Notes: generated by a model not told the origin, from the sequence alone. A stretch of 64,000 bases of DNA from Chionoecetes opilio (GCA_016584305.1 JACEEZ010017899.1:65001-129000), one strand, 5' to 3'; shown: positions 47,344 through 60,850, numbered from the stretch's first letter. Numbers and translations are program-made.

Positions 47344-47911
47344 ACTCACACACTTACGTATGCTAAAGTAAATGAAGAAATATGCCTGTGTGATACGTAT
47401 AGTTTCATACATAAAGTCGCAGTCGAGAAATGTTAGGAGGCGAAGTGCAATGTTTTTTTATAACGTTTATACTGATCTTAGAGCATCCTTGTAAGTTAAC
47501 AAAGATGTATGTGTCTAGTGAAGGCCTTGTTAGTGATGGGTTGTTAGAAAATATTAGTCTAGTATGTGTAGATGTGTTAGATTAGTGAATGCATTTTGGG
47601 GCATTGATGAGTGCCATTTGACAAAGATCAAATATTTTTGGCCTCTTATTTATTTAAGGTTTATTCATACGTAGTTTTATCAAGTGCAAAAGTAGTTCTT
47701 GTATATGGTAGTAATAGTGCATAGCTTACTTATATTTGTTTCCAGAGCATTACTACACTATCATATTCCATTGTAAACACACACACACAAACATACACAC
47801 ATTAGATACACTTGAGCAAATGAGATAGGGAGACAGGACCCCACAAGTGTAGCTCAGGCCCTGTAAAACACAACTAGGTAAACACACACACACACACGCA
47901 CACACACACGC
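46575..47911. repeat. Intron 25, first part: GA, GT and CA runs
   Basis: (GA)n 46932-46985, (GT)n-rich 47095-47175, (CA)n 47263-47352, otherwise unique-looking AT-rich sequence to 47770. 47826-47880 is an inverted CTAGTTGT-type tail (ACAGGACCCCACAAGTGTAG). Confidence 0.85.
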
Positions 47912-48061
47912 AAGAGAGATATGAAAACATACAGCTTCCCGTATAGAAGCCTAGAAGCCTGGAACAACCTTGATGCAAAAGTGATTAATGCAAGAAGTAT
48001 TCAGGACTTCAAAGGCAAGCTGGATAATAGTAGATTTGGAGACGGGACAGTACGAGCATAA
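47912..48061 (+). pseudogene. LINE reverse-transcriptase ORF, C-terminal fragment
   Basis: The frame to TAA at 48059 reads KTYSFPYRSLEAWNNLDAKV then INARSIQDFKGKLDNSRFGD. The pattern (F..R..E.WN.L...V..A.S...FK..LD) is typical of the very end of non-LTR retrotransposon ORF2 in invertebrates. No RT catalytic motif is left; a (CA)n run lies on either side. Followed by ACAACTAGGTATACAACTAG, the 3' tail. Confidence 0.72.
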
Positions 48062-48102
48062 CTCTTTTCCTGTATGTTACAACTAGGTATACAACTAGGT
48101 AA

Positions 48103-48201
<99 letters not shown>

Positions 48202-48216
48202 ACACACACACACACA
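48103..48216. repeat. (CA)n microsatellite
   Basis: Near-perfect (CA)n of about 110 nt directly after the LINE tail, as expected for a LINE 3' microsatellite. 48217-48592 is unique-looking. Confidence 0.95.
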
Positions 48217-48592
48217 AAAGGAGAGAGACGCGATTCTCATTTCACTCCCAAAAAGCCTAACAAAAAGTAACAAGCAACTCCCAGTATTATAAAGTTACAG
48301 CCTTGCGTCTCACTGTTAGTCTGAGGCGCTTGTAGAACAGTTACCAGTGGGTTATACTTGTAGTTAACTCCTTTATACTTGTAAGGACATTAGCTTTGAC
48401 TTATTTATTAGTAGCGTGTATATATTTATTTTCTACAATCTTACGGTTTTTCACATTTCATCTTTTTTTCCAATTTTCTGTCGTGTTTATTTTATTGATT
48501 GCCATTTATTTTGTCGTAAGTTTTTCCTCACTCCAATTTTTTTTTCTGATTCTCTCTGTTTATTTTGTTGATTTAAGTAGTACAGTAAAACC

Positions 48593-48716
48593 TCTCGTAT
48601 TCGGACCCTCGTTATTCGGACTTTGACATTATTCGGACCTCCTCTTCTTTTCTTCTTTTTTTTTTTCTTTTTTTTTTTTTAGGGGTCGAAATTTGCTAGC
48701 TAAACAATATACACCT

Positions 48717-48753
<37 letters not shown>

Positions 48754-48897
48754 GGGTCGAAATTTGCTAGCTAAATAATATACACCTAGAATTTTTTATT
48801 TTTTATTTTTTTTATACATATCCCCCCATTATTCGGATCCTTGCATTACTCGGACCACTCCTTGGCCCCATTAGTCCGAATATGAGAGGTTTTACGG
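48593..48897 (+). mobile_element. MITE family A, copy 4
   Basis: CAGTAAAACCTCTCGTATTC ... TATGAGAGGTTTTACGG with TA on both sides. T-runs separate two GGGGTCGAAATTTGCTAGCT motifs. Confidence 0.83.
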
Positions 48898-49059
48898 TAT
48901 ATTCATTCTTTCCACCGCATTATTACCGCTGTTTGAACCTCCTAGCCTATATTTTTCTATTAGCTAAACTCCTGTACTGCTTTGTATTATTTGTATCTCC
49001 TGCCCACTATTTTTCTATGTGCTGAAGTACTGTAGAGCTTTTTATTGTATTTATTGATG

Positions 49060-49240
49060 CCTACGCTATTATTTGCCGTATTTCTAGATTTTTTTTTTCT
49101 TCCGTATTTCTAGATTTTTTTTTTTTCTTCCGTATATCTGGATTTTTTCTCTCTCCGTATATCTGGATCTTCTTTTTTTCCGTATATCTGGATTTTATTT
49201 TTCTCCGTATATCTGGATTATTTTTCCCGTATCTTCTGGT
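49060..49240. repeat. CCGTAT(A/T)TCT(A/G)GATTTTTT array
   Basis: Six to seven units of about 28 bp (TTTTTCTTCCGTATTTCTAG, CTCCGTATATCTGGATT). Confidence 0.85.
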
Positions 49241-49443
49241 GTCGGGAAAAAGCAGCCACATTTTTCCCACACTTTTTTTGCCTTGCTATCCTCAAATATT
49301 CCCGGCTTATCTTTAGTAAACGGTGCAAGTGTTTGTTATTGTACCATTGTTACCTCTTTCAGCCTCAATTTTAAGCCTGTTTTGAACCATAATCTTGTAG
49401 GGGCAAAGTACTACATCCCTCCTATAAAAGCTCTATCGTATTG

Positions 49444-49856
49444 TACAGGTTAAAGTTCCCAAACTCGGCAACCTCGGGACCAGCGCTGAGCCGAGTAATG
49501 GAATTTTCCGACTTTTAGAACGTAGATATATTAAGGGGAAAAAAAGCATGAAAATCACATGAAAAAAATTAAGGTAGTTAGATAATCCCTCCCTACCCCG
49601 AAACTAGGTCACTGAGTCCATTATAATGTGGTGAGGGTGACGAAATTATTCTAAAAAGAGGATTGTATACTTCAATATGTAGGAAGAAAGCTATATTTCA
49701 CCGATAAGAAACCCAGCGGCCTAGTGTGGTGGCACCCAGCGGCAACTACGCCCCGGGTTTTGGGTGTTCTGCCGTGTTTTGGAAAATCCGGAACCATAGC
49801 CGAGTTTTGGGTGTTGCCGAGTCTTGGGATGCCGAGTTTGGGAACTTCAACCTGTA
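49444..49856. mobile_element. MITE family F, copy 1
   Basis: Ends TACAGGTTAAAGTTCCCAAA and TTTGGGAACTTCAACCTGTA are inverted repeats including TA. The interior has CCGAGTTTTGGGTGTTGCCG and CAGCGGCCTAGTGTGGTGGC. The second copy is at 56596. Confidence 0.83.
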
Positions 49857-50640
49857 CCACCACTGTAGCTTTATTTCTTATGCTTTTTTCTATTGTTTGT
49901 AGACTCTCTGTAGATTATTGCACATACAGGATATTTCTCTCAGTTCATATCTTCAGTTCTCTTTGTTATTCTGTCATTCTTCATATATTGTTGTAATGCA
50001 TCCTGTCTTGTTTCCTTTTTGAATTCTGAATATTTATCATGGCAGAGATTTTTTTTAGATGCCTACCTATACCATGGCTGATCAGTATTATGGGGGAAAT
50101 GTCAATCTTTTTATATTAGGTAAGTACTGAAGAGTAATTTTTGTAGGAATAAACCATCTTTTTATTAGCTAATTAATGAAACAAGCCATTTGATGTGGGA
50201 AGAAACTATATTTTTGTTAACTAAGGAATGAAACAGTAATTTTTTGTACAAAGAAACTCTATCTTTCTATCAGCAAGGGAATTAAAGGAGTCATTTTATG
50301 GAGCCAAAAAAAAAAATTCCTTACTTTGTCAATCTATCATTTTTTTTCAGTGAAGGAATTAAGGATTTTTTTTGTGTAACCTAAAAAATATTCCCTGTCA
50401 AAAAAAAAAAAAAAAAAAAAAAAAATATTTCTTTGATCAGTGAAGGTATTAATGACTCAATTTATGTAGCCTGAAAGAACTCCCTCCTGTATCATCAACC
50501 TATTCCTTCCCTCTCAGTAGTGGCGTCTGTGTAGTGGTGATAAATGCTTAGTGGATAAATCATGGCCTCTGTATAATAATAAAGGACCCCAATGCTTCCT
50601 ATCTTTCCCTGTGACCTTGTAAAGCTGTGGGTTTGGGCTC
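49857..50640. other. Intron 25 AT-rich stretch
   Basis: Several diverged TGAAGGAATTAA / AAAGAAACTCT phrases at 50120-50480 hint at an old tandem repeat. Poly-A at 50400-50425. Nothing coding seen. Confidence 0.5.
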
Positions 50641-50644
50641 TGCT

Positions 50645-51665
50645 GTCACTCTATCCACCACCTATCCACCACCTATCCACCTATCCACCACCTATCCACC
50701 TATCCATCACCACCACCTATCCACCACCACCATCTATCCACCACCACCACCTATCCACCACCACCACCTATCCATCACCACCACCTATCCACCACTATCA
50801 CCTATCCACCACCTATCCACCACCACCACCACCTACCATCACCACCACCTATCCACCACCTATCCACCACCACCCTATCACACCACCACCTATCCACTAC
50901 CACCACCTATCCACTACCACCACCTATCACCACCACCTATCCACCACTATCACACACACCACACCTATCCACCACCACCTATCCACCACCTATCCAACCA
51001 CCACCTATCCACCTATCACCACCACCACCACCTAATCCACCACCTATCCACCACCACCACCTATCCACCACCACCACCACCACACACCTATCCATCACCA
51101 CCACCTATCCACCACCACCACCTATCCACACCACCACCTATCCACCACCACACCACCTATCCACCACCACCACCTATCCACCACCCACCACCTATCCACC
51201 ACCACCACCACCTATCCACCTACCACCACCACCACCTATCCACCACCACCACCTATCCACCACCACCACCTATCCACCACCACCACCTATCCACTACCAC
51301 CACCTATCCACTACCACCACCTATCCACCTATCCACCACTATCACCACCACCTATCCACCACCTATCCACCACTATCACCACCACCTATCCACCTATCCA
51401 CCACCACCACCTATCCACCTATCCACCACCACCACCTATCCACCACCACCACCACCACCTATCCATCACCACCACCTATCCACCACCACCACCTATCCAT
51501 CACCACCACCTATCCACCACCACCACCTATCCACCACCACCACCTATCCACCACCACCACCACCTATCCACCTATCCACCACCACCACCTATCCACCACC
51601 ACCACCACCACCTATCCACCACCACCACCTATCCACCACCTATCCGCCACCACCTATCCATCACT
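50645..51665. repeat. CACCTATCCACCACCAC array
   Basis: 1 kb of (CCACCACCACCTATCCA)n of mixed unit length (11, 14, 17, 20 bp), open in Thr/Pro/His frames by composition only. Confidence 0.97.
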
Positions 51666-52635
<970 letters not shown>

Positions 52636-53619
52636 TAGGCCCTTATTCGTAGTCACATACCCATCATTGTACTACGTGGTCATTGTTCACTTTTAGTCTT
52701 GTCCTAATTAAATCAATATGTCATGCCAGCTCTGTTGTGATTGCAATAGGAGTACTGTAGGATTGCTCTAGTACTTGCCATGGCAGCTACAAGATCTCTG
52801 TTGTGATTGCAATAGGAGTACTGTATGATTGCTCTAGTACTTTCCATGGCAGCTACAAGATCTCTGTTGTGATTGCAATAGGAGTACTGTATGATTGCTC
52901 TAGTACTTTCCATGGCAGCTACAAGATCTCTGTTGTGATTGCAATAGGAGTACTGTATGATTGCTCTAGTACTTTCCATGGCAGCTACAAGATCTCTGTT
53001 GTGATTGCAATAGGAGTACTGTAGGATTGCTCTAGTACTTTCCATGGCAGCTACAAGATCTCTGTTGTGATTGCAATAGGAGTACTGTAGGATTGCTCTA
53101 GTACTTTTCATGGCAGCTACAAGATCTCTGTTGTGATTGCAATAGGAGTACTGTAGGATTGCTCTAGTACTTTCCATGGCAGCTACAAGAGCTCTGTTGT
53201 GATTGCAATAGGAGTACTGTAGGATTGCTCTAGTACTTTCCATGGCAGCTACAAGATCTCTGTTGTGATTGCAATAGGAGTACTGTAGGATTGCTCTAGT
53301 ACTTTCCATGGCAGCTACAAGATCTCTGTTGTGATTGCAATAGGAGTACTGTATGATTGCTCTAGTACTTTCCATGGCAGCTACAAGATCTCTGTTGTGA
53401 TTGCAATAGGAGTACTGTATGATTGCTCTAGTACTTTCCATGGCAGCTACAAGATCTCTGTTGTGATTGCAATAGGAGTACTGTAGGATTGCTCTAGTAC
53501 TTTCCATGGCAGCAACAAGATCAAGTGAATCATTTTGACTGAGTAGAAATGGAACAAAATCATAGCAATTACCACGAGCAATCATGGTATGTGACTACGA
53601 ATACGAGCATTAAGGCCTA
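52636..53619. mobile_element. MITE with internal 66-bp tandem array
   Basis: Ends TTATTCGTAGTCACATACCC (left) and ATGGTATGTGACTACGAATA (right) are inverted repeats next to TAGGCC/GGCCTA. Between them are about 12 copies of a 66-bp unit (TCTGTTGTGATTGCAATAGG, AGTACTGTAGGATTGCTCTA, GTACTTTCCATGGCAGCTAC, AAGATC) that differ by substitutions only. As 66 is a multiple of 3, a 290-codon minus-strand frame of 22-residue repeats stays open. Confidence 0.85.
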
Positions 53620-54195
53620 TATATATTTTTTTTGTGTGTGAGTTAATTGGAAGGCCTTGATTTGAGCTGCTTTAAGGTTGATGTTTGTTCACCTTTTAGG
53701 GCTTGACTATATTAACTATTATTGGTTGGCGGGCTTTTCGTGACCTCTTTTATGGTATGCCCTTGGCCAGTCCTTTGTGATGTAAACAAAAAAATATATA
53801 AATCCAATAATTAACGAAACATAATCTCAGGAAGGGTGGTGACATTAATAGAACCCTTAAAAAAACCGCCTATTGAGAATTTATTTATTTATTATTTTTA
53901 CTTTTTATTTATTTTATTGGAGTATTTAACCTATTTCAGTATTATTTTGGGTATAATCTTAAAAAAAACCGGCCTATTGAGTATTTCTTATTAGTATTTT
54001 GTACTTTTTATTTATTTTATTGGAGTATTTAACCTATTTCAGTATTATTTTGGGTATAAGCCTAAAAAAAAACTAGCCTGTCACCCCCTAAAAAAAACTG
54101 ACCTATCATCTTATTAACAAAACATCACCAAAACACAGCCAATTGACCTCTTCCTTGACCCTTCGACTGTCTGACCTAGCATGACCTCTCTATAG
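53620..54195. other. End of intron 25
   Basis: 53850-54060 contains a duplicated segment (GCCTATTGAGTATTT, TTTATTTTATTGGAGTATTT and AACCTATTTCAGTATTATTT occur twice). Then CCTAAAAAAAAC repeats and the exon 26 acceptor. Confidence 0.7.
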
Positions 54196-54302
54196 GGTCA
54201 AGCCGAACCTCCTCGACCCACAGCGGCGGCGGCGGCGGAAAGGAGAGCGACGCACACGCAAGCATCCGTAAGGCGACCAAACAGAACCTCTTAGCGAAAC
54301 AG
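54196..54302 (+). CDS. Kidins220: Kidins220 coding exon 26: Ser/Gly-rich tail
   Basis: 107 nt, phase 1 in. After CTCTATAG: SSRTSSTHSGGGGGKESDAH then ASIRKATKQNLLAKQ, with good donor CAG|GTACGT. Phase agreement with exon 25 across a 7.9-kb intron and the G+C-rich codons support it; I cannot align it to vertebrates. The frame stays open past the donor to TAA at 54540-54542, adding a Ser-rich end (RASSSSSLRSSVRSASSVF), so this may instead be the terminal exon (54196-54542). No further exon was recognised to the right. Confidence 0.72.
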
Positions 54303-54542
54303 GTACGTAGAAAGGAGGTAATGTCTCTTCGTTATAGGAGTGGTGATGTTGCTGGTGCTACTCCCTGCCTGCCCCACCCCCTACACCCCTCTGCTGGTGG
54401 CCTGGGGAGGTGCGAAGGGGGTGAGATGTGTGCTGTCACCTCCATCACCCCAGCCAGGACTCGCGCCTCTTCCTCTTCCAGTCTCAGGTCTTCTGTTCGT
54501 AGCGCAAGCAGTGTCTTCACGGATGATGCCTTTCTTTATTAA

Positions 54543-55490
54543 GTGGCTCGTGTATGTGTGTGTGTCTCTGTGTGTGTGCTTTGTAGTTGTGTGTGTGTGT
54601 TTGTATCTGCATGTGTGTCTGCCTATGTGTGTGTGTGTGTGTTTGTATCTGCATGTGTGTCTGCCTGTGTGTGTGTGTGTGTGTTTGTATCTGCATGTGT
54701 GTCTGCCTGTGTGTGTGTGTGTGTGTTTGTATCTGCATGTGTGTCTGCCTATGTGTGTGTGTGTGTGTTTGTATCTGCATGTGTGTCTGCCTATGTGTGT
54801 GTGTGTGTGCTTTGTAGATTTGTATTTACGTAGTTGTTTTAACTAGTAGTTGTGTTTTACAGGGCCTGAGCTACACTCGTGTGGTCCCGTCTCCGTAGCT
54901 ACATTTATCCAGTCTATCCTTTGTCTCATCTTGTGTATGTATGTGTGTGTGTTTCTGCATGTGTGTCTGCCTGTGTGTGTGTGTGTGCTTTGTAGATATG
55001 TATGTGTATGTGTGTGCTTTGTAGATTTATGTGTGTGTTTGTCTGTATGTGTGTGCTCTGTAGATATTTGTGTGTGTGTGTGTTTTTTGTGCCAGCATGT
55101 GTGTGTGTGTGATCTTGTGTTTTTCTTTACTTCTATTTGTATCAGATATGTACTCTCCTTAATGTAGCCTTTTTCACCTGTTAATTAATGCAGCACCTAC
55201 CTTACCTTACCTGTCAGTTCAAGGTTAGCCATGCACCTTCTAACGCAAGCACTATGTTTCTATCTATGCATGAGAGGGCGACTTACTAGATTGAGTATTG
55301 CTGAGATATTTTGCCTGATTAGAAGTATGGAGATATAGATGTATTATAGATTCCTTTGCTCACTCAAGGCTAAACGCTAAGTCAACGTTACGCTTATGTT
55401 TTCGGTGCTATTAAAGGTTTGCATTGTTACCAAGAATTACGTAGTGGGTGTAAAATGTTATGTATCTGATGTGTGACCCTAATTTTTTTT
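54543..55490. repeat. GT-rich minisatellite and CTAGTTGT-type fragment
   Basis: About 40-bp units (GTTTGTATCTGCATGTGTGT, CTGCCTATGTGTGTGTGTGT) at 54590-54815 and again, irregularly, at 54935-55115. 54836-54910 is the GGGCCTGAGCTACACTCGTG / GGTCCCGTCTCC repeat. Confidence 0.88.
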
Positions 55491-56157
55491 TACCGTAGAT
55501 CACAGTGAAGTCGCCAGTTCTACGTTTCTTTGTTATTTACAGACGTGTGGTGGCGTTAATACTTACATTTGTACATCCATGATTTCAGGACAGTTAGAAG
55601 GGGCTATCTGGAAAGTCTGTGTCATTTTGTGTCTTCATCTGTGTCATAGTAGGGCTATAAATGAACAAATGACAAAAATAAAACCGAGTGGCGACCTTGC
55701 TATACCTACTACAGTAAAGTCGCCAGCTAGTATTTTAACCCAACAGTTGAGTCGCCACTCTGGGGAATTCAGGGAAATTAGAGGTAAAGTAAAACAAGTC
55801 TCTATATATATTAGCTGCGGAAGATGCTTGGATATATAAAAATTCCTCTGCCAACGTGAAAATAAATTCTATTCAAGTTTGAAAGATCTGGCAAGTCTGT
55901 GTCCTGTCGCCCGAAAAGCTACTGTTTACTGTCTGTCATCGCGCGAAGAAAAACGTGAGAAGCAAAATGCGCAACAGTTATATTTGCAGCTACAAAGCAT
56001 AAAACAATGCTGAAACAGGGTAGATTATACAGTCATGATATAAACTACTGTGTAACATCTTCAGTGGCACATAAAAATCAGTAGTGATGCTATAATTCGT
56101 AATATTTGGCACCTGGCGACATCACTGCAGGTGGCGACTTGACTGTTATCTACGGTA
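55491..56157. mobile_element. MITE family E relative with long ends
   Basis: TACCGTAGATCACAGTGAAG with TCGCCA at the left and the inverted TGGCGACTTGACTGTTATC with TACGGTA at the right (24 of 26 matches). The interior repeats AGTCGCCA motifs. The right part resembles 57640-57780. Confidence 0.78.
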
Positions 56158-56236
56158 GCGGTTTGTTTTTTATGTGTTTTTAGTCGTCTCTTTTAAGTGT
56201 TTTATATTTTAGGAGTGTGTGTGTGTGTGTGTGTGT

Positions 56237-56277
<41 letters not shown>

Positions 56278-56595
56278 TTCAAAGTTTATATTAGTCATTC
56301 TCTTATAGTACCTGCATAGTATTTTTTGTATTTGCTTTGTAGTTTTCGTGCTATACTAGTCGTATATATGCCTATCAAGGGTCTTATGGTGCTTTTTACT
56401 CTATTTGTTATTTGAGTTCTGCAATGGATTTATAACTTCCCATCATAATACATATTTTTTACGATTATTTTCATCGTATTTTTTTCTTAGTAATAGATTT
56501 TTTTTTCCTTTTTGTAGAACCAACTAATCTAGTGGTACTTTTTCGCCCTTTTTCATCATTTCTGTAGCAGTATTTTATGTGTGTTGCATTAGTAG

Positions 56596-56941
56596 TACAA
56601 GTTGAAGTTCCTAAACTCGGCAACCTCGGGACCAGCGCCGAGCCAAGTAATGGAATTTTCCGACTTTTAGAACGTAGATATATTAAGGGGAAAAAAAGCA
56701 TGAAAATCACATGAAAAAAATCACAGGACAAAATAACAGTGTACAGAACTCTACAGTCACAACACCACTGAACAATAACAACAAACAAATCGGCGGGAGA
56801 AACCCAGCGGCCTAGTGTGGTGGCACCCAGCGGCCGACCCGGCAACTACGCGCCGGGTTTTGGGTGTTCTGCCGTGTTTTGGAAAATCCGGAACCGTAGC
56901 AGAGTTTTGGGTGTTGCCGAGTTTGGGAACTTCAACCTGTA
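56596..56941. mobile_element. MITE family F, copy 2
   Basis: TACAAGTTGAAGTTCCTAAA ... TTTGGGAACTTCAACCTGTA; collinear with 49444-49856 apart from an interior deletion or insertion. (GT)n lies at 56214-56276. Confidence 0.83.
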
Positions 56942-57553
56942 TATAGTTTATTGTTCTAATACTGACTTTAATATTCTTGTAATGTTAGTATTTTTGTATT
57001 TTTGTACTTTTTTACTTGTAGTCTATTGCTTTACTGTATTTTTTCTTTTAAGTTTCCATTTTATACATACATCCTCAGGGCTTTGTATATTTTTAAACTG
57101 CCAATAAGTACTCATCAAACTGCCACTAAGTACTCATTAAACTGCCACTAAGTACTCATTAAACTGCCAATAAGTACTCATCAAACTACCAATAAGTACT
57201 CATCAACATCTTTTATTTCAGTGCAAGAATGAAGTTTTTGATAATCCACTTCATGCATTTTGCTTTTCAATTTGTCACTAAGTAATTTTTTAATCCCTAA
57301 GTCATGATAAAATTGACCTGTCTTTATTCCTGTGCCAGAATAATTTTTTTGAAGTCTCTAAATGCATTCTAGTTTTCAATATATAAGTCACTAAGTAATT
57401 TTTTAATCCCTATAACACTAAAAAATAAACCTGTACATATATATATACATTTACAAGAACTTTTTACTTTTTACATACAGACAGACGGACAACTTTTTAG
57501 TGATGTAATAAGCTTGTTTGTTTGTCTTACTTTCCACATTCTGTAGTTACCAG

Positions 57554-57790
57554 TACCGTCAATAACACTATACACTGCACTAAAATCGCCAGGTGAATTT
57601 TACAGGTGAATATTACAAGTTTTAGCATCACTACAGCCTTGTATGTGCCACTGAAGACATGTAGTACATAATATAAACTACTGTACATGCCTCTTCAGTG
57701 ACACATACAAGTCTGTAGTGATGCATAAATTCGTAATATATGACACCTGGCGACATTAGTGCAGTGGCGACTATAGTGTTATTGACTCTA
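57554..57790. mobile_element. MITE family E, near-palindromic copy
   Basis: TACCGTCAATAACACTATA at the left and TATAGTGTTATTGAC at the right, with CACTGCACTAAAATCGCCAG mirrored by CTGGCGACATTAGTGCAGTG. The whole 237 bp can fold into one hairpin. Confidence 0.82.
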
Positions 57791-58070
57791 GCCTGTGTTA
57801 CCTTTGTTTGACCTGCATGTGGATTGTGCATGCTTCCCTTGTACTACCTGTGCTTGTATGTACCTGTGTGTGTGTGCTGTAGTTACTGTAGTAGTGCGCC
57901 CTTGTAGTAGTGTGCTGTAGCCTTGCCAGCTCCCTGTAGATATGCCTTTTTATAATATATATTTCCATCACACTCTATTGTAGTTTGTTGTTAGTTTTAA
58001 GTCTGCCATTTTGACATAACTATAAGGTGAGTAATTCCTTCAATATTTACTGTTTTTCTTCTCTCTTATA
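57791..58070. other. Unremarkable sequence before the TCTTATTATT array
   Basis: Short GTAG/TGTG-rich stretch (57840-57920), otherwise unique-looking. No feature can be supported. 56942-57553 likewise shows only an AAACTGCCACTAAGTACTCA repeat (about five copies at 57095-57205). Confidence 0.5.
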
Positions 58071-58074
58071 TCTT

Positions 58075-59340
58075 TTCTTATTATTGTCTTATCTCTCATT
58101 ATCATTTCTATATGTCGATTATCTCTTTATTTTCTATATGTCTTATTATCTCTCTTATCATCTTTTCTTATTATTGTCTCTTATTATCTCTCTTATCATC
58201 TTTTATTATTATTATCTCTTATTATCTCTCATTATCATCTTTTCTTATTATTGTCTCTTATTATCTCTCTTATCATCTTTTCTTATTATTGTCTCTTATT
58301 ATCTCTCATTATCATCTTTTCTTATTATTAGTGTCTCTTATTATCTCTCTTATCATCTTTTATTATTATTGTCTCTTATTATCTCTCTTATCATCTTTTC
58401 TTATTATTGTCTCTTATTATCTCTCTTATCATCTTTTATTATTATTATCTCTTATTATCTCTCTTATCATCTTTTATTATTATTATCTCTTATTATCTCT
58501 CTTATCATCTTTTCTTATTATTGTCTCTTATTATCTCTCTTATCATCTTTTATTATTATTATCTCTTATTATCTCTCATTATTATCTTTTCTTATTATGT
58601 CTTATTATTTTTAATCTTTTCTTATTATGTCTCTATTATCTCTCTTATCATCTTTTATTATTATGTCTCTTATTATCTTCTTATCTCTTTATTATTATGT
58701 CTCTTATTATCTCTCTTATCATCTTTTCTTATATTGTCTTATTATCTCTCTTATCATCTTTTCTTATTATTGTCTCTTATTATCTCTCATTATCATCTTT
58801 TATTATTATTATTGTCTCTTATTATCTCTCTTATCATCTTTTCTTATTATTATCTCTTATTATCTCTCTTATCATCTTTTATTATTATTGTCTCTTATTA
58901 TCTCTCATTATCATCTTTTCTTATTATTGTCTCTTATTATCTCTCTTATCATCTTTTATTATTATTGTCTCTTATTATCTCTCTTATCATCTTTTCTTAT
59001 TATTATCTCTTATTATCTCTCTTATCATCTTTTCTTATTATTGTCTTATTATCTCTCTTATCATCTTTTCTTATTAGTATCTCTTATTATCTCTCTTATC
59101 ATCTTTTATTATTATTGTCTCTTATTATCTCTCATTATCATATTTTATTATTATTATCTCTTATTATCTCTCTTATCATCTTTTCTTATTATTATCTCTT
59201 ATTATCTCTCTTATCATCTTTTCTTATTATTATCTCTTATTATCTCTCATTATTATCTTGTATTATTATTATCTCTTATTATCTCTCTTATCATCTTTTC
59301 TTATTATTATCTCTTATTATCTCTTATTATCATCTTTTTC
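58075..59340. repeat. TCTCTTATTATCTCTC array
   Basis: About 1.25 kb of 38-50-bp units (ATTATTGTCTCTTATTATCT, CTCTTATCATCTTTTCTTAT). All three plus-strand frames stay open as Ile/Ser/Leu/Tyr strings, an artefact. Indels cluster near 58590-58740. Confidence 0.97.
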
Positions 59341-59479
59341 GAATGATCTAAATTTTTTTTTTTTTTTTTATCTCATATTAACATTTATTATTATTATTAT
59401 TATTATTATCTTATTATCATCTTTCTTACTCGAACTATTACCTTAAATGTACACTGTTTCTGCTCTTATATTAAATCCA

Positions 59480-60020
59480 TTTCTATACATGCATTGATTT
59501 GATGATGAACTACTATGATACTATGATATAATGTGTACTTGGGAGGACAAAACTATTATCCTAGCTATGGTATTCTCTCTCTCTAGGAATATTTAGGTTA
59601 CTCCTCTTAAAATATTCTTAGCCATGGTATTCTTACGCTTAAAGAATCTATAAACAGGTGGTGGTTTTTATCTGCTATTATACATATAGGTGTACAGCAG
59701 TATAGCCTATAGGTGACATAGTATTATATTATGTGTTAGGAGACATAACTATGATCCTAGCAATGGTATTCTTAAGCTTTAGGAGTCTAGAAAGTTTTAA
59801 ACAGGTGGTGGTTTTATCTCTCGCATAAAAAAAGCTTTTGGGAAATCGCCCCATTAAATCTATTTCTGTTTCTGCATTGATTATGTGACATACTATTATA
59901 TATGTGCTGGGGAGACAAAAAGTTATCCTAGCAATGGTATTAGCTCTTACTTTAGGTATATATAAAATGGTGATGGTATGATCTCTCTCTCGCATATACA
60001 AGCTTGGGGAAACGCAATGA
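59480..60020. repeat. Three diverged tandem units of about 170 bp
   Basis: Each holds TATCCTAGCAATGGTATT, a TTTAGGA(A/G)T segment, AAACAGGTGGTGGTTTTATC and CTCGCATA. No coding sequence. Confidence 0.7.
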
Positions 60021-60540
60021 CGCAATAAGACGAAACTATTTATTATTTTGGGATGATTTTCGGAATGATCATGAAACTTACGCTTGAACGGAATGTCTTG
60101 CGATTTATCCTCCTACGCAACTACCATGGTCTTCTCCTCCTCCTCAGTGGTGTAATTCTGTGATTAATAACATAATTGCTGGCTTGTAATTTAGTAGATA
60201 TAGTAATTGCCTCCTCTTCCTCTTTTTCTTCCTCCTCTTCCTCTTTTTCTTCCTCCTCTTCATCTACCTCCTCCTCTTCCTCCTCACACTCCATCATGTA
60301 TCTGTGACGGAAATAATTTTGTTGATTTTTTTTGGCCGCTAAAAATTTATCGGAACTGTTGACCAGTTAGTGTTTGACATTTTACTGCTTAACTAGTAGT
60401 CTTAGAGGAGGAATGCATAGAAGCATAGTTGTTGGTCTTGACAAGTTATATCATAAACAGTAATCAGTATTCCATTAAATTGTATACTTTCTGAGAATAT
60501 TTATGTTTTTTGAAAAGTCACAATTTTTTTTTATTCGCGA
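60021..60540. other. Unique-looking stretch with (CCTCTT)n
   Basis: 60130-60300 is (TCCTCCTCTTCC)n-like; the rest has no recognisable feature. Confidence 0.6.
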
Positions 60541-60850
60541 TTACTTTAGTTCCAAATTATTTTTCTACAGCTCAAAAGAAAGGTCTTTACATACTGTATC
60601 TTTATTATTCATGCCAATTTTTACATGCGCCTCATAGTTTTTTAGTTATTTAAAAAAAACTAGTAAAACATGATTTTTTGCTAAAATGCCAAGGGGTTCC
60701 CCTGCTAAATGCCAAGGAGATATTAAAATTTTCAAGAAAATTTTAATATCTCAGATTCTCAGAAAAAATTGTTTATCATAGTTATGGAGAATGCTGAACA
60801 CGAATCTGGAGTCAGTTTTCTGATTGCTACAAATACAAACCCTGTGTTCC
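60540..60850 (-). mobile_element. Interspersed element family B, right-end fragment
   Basis: ATGCTGAACACGAATCTGGA with GTCAGTTTTC near 60791-60820 matches the inverted end of copy 3; the inner part has drifted. Confidence 0.65.

Noticed and set aside
52713..53585. 290-codon minus-strand repeat protein as a gene
   Set aside because: The array lies inside an inverted-repeat element, the unit is 66 bp and no promoter or splice context is visible; kept only as a finding.
58027..59351. Hydrophobic Ile/Leu/Ser/Tyr frames resembling membrane proteins
   Set aside because: All three frames are open through the TCTTATTATT array; low-complexity artefact.
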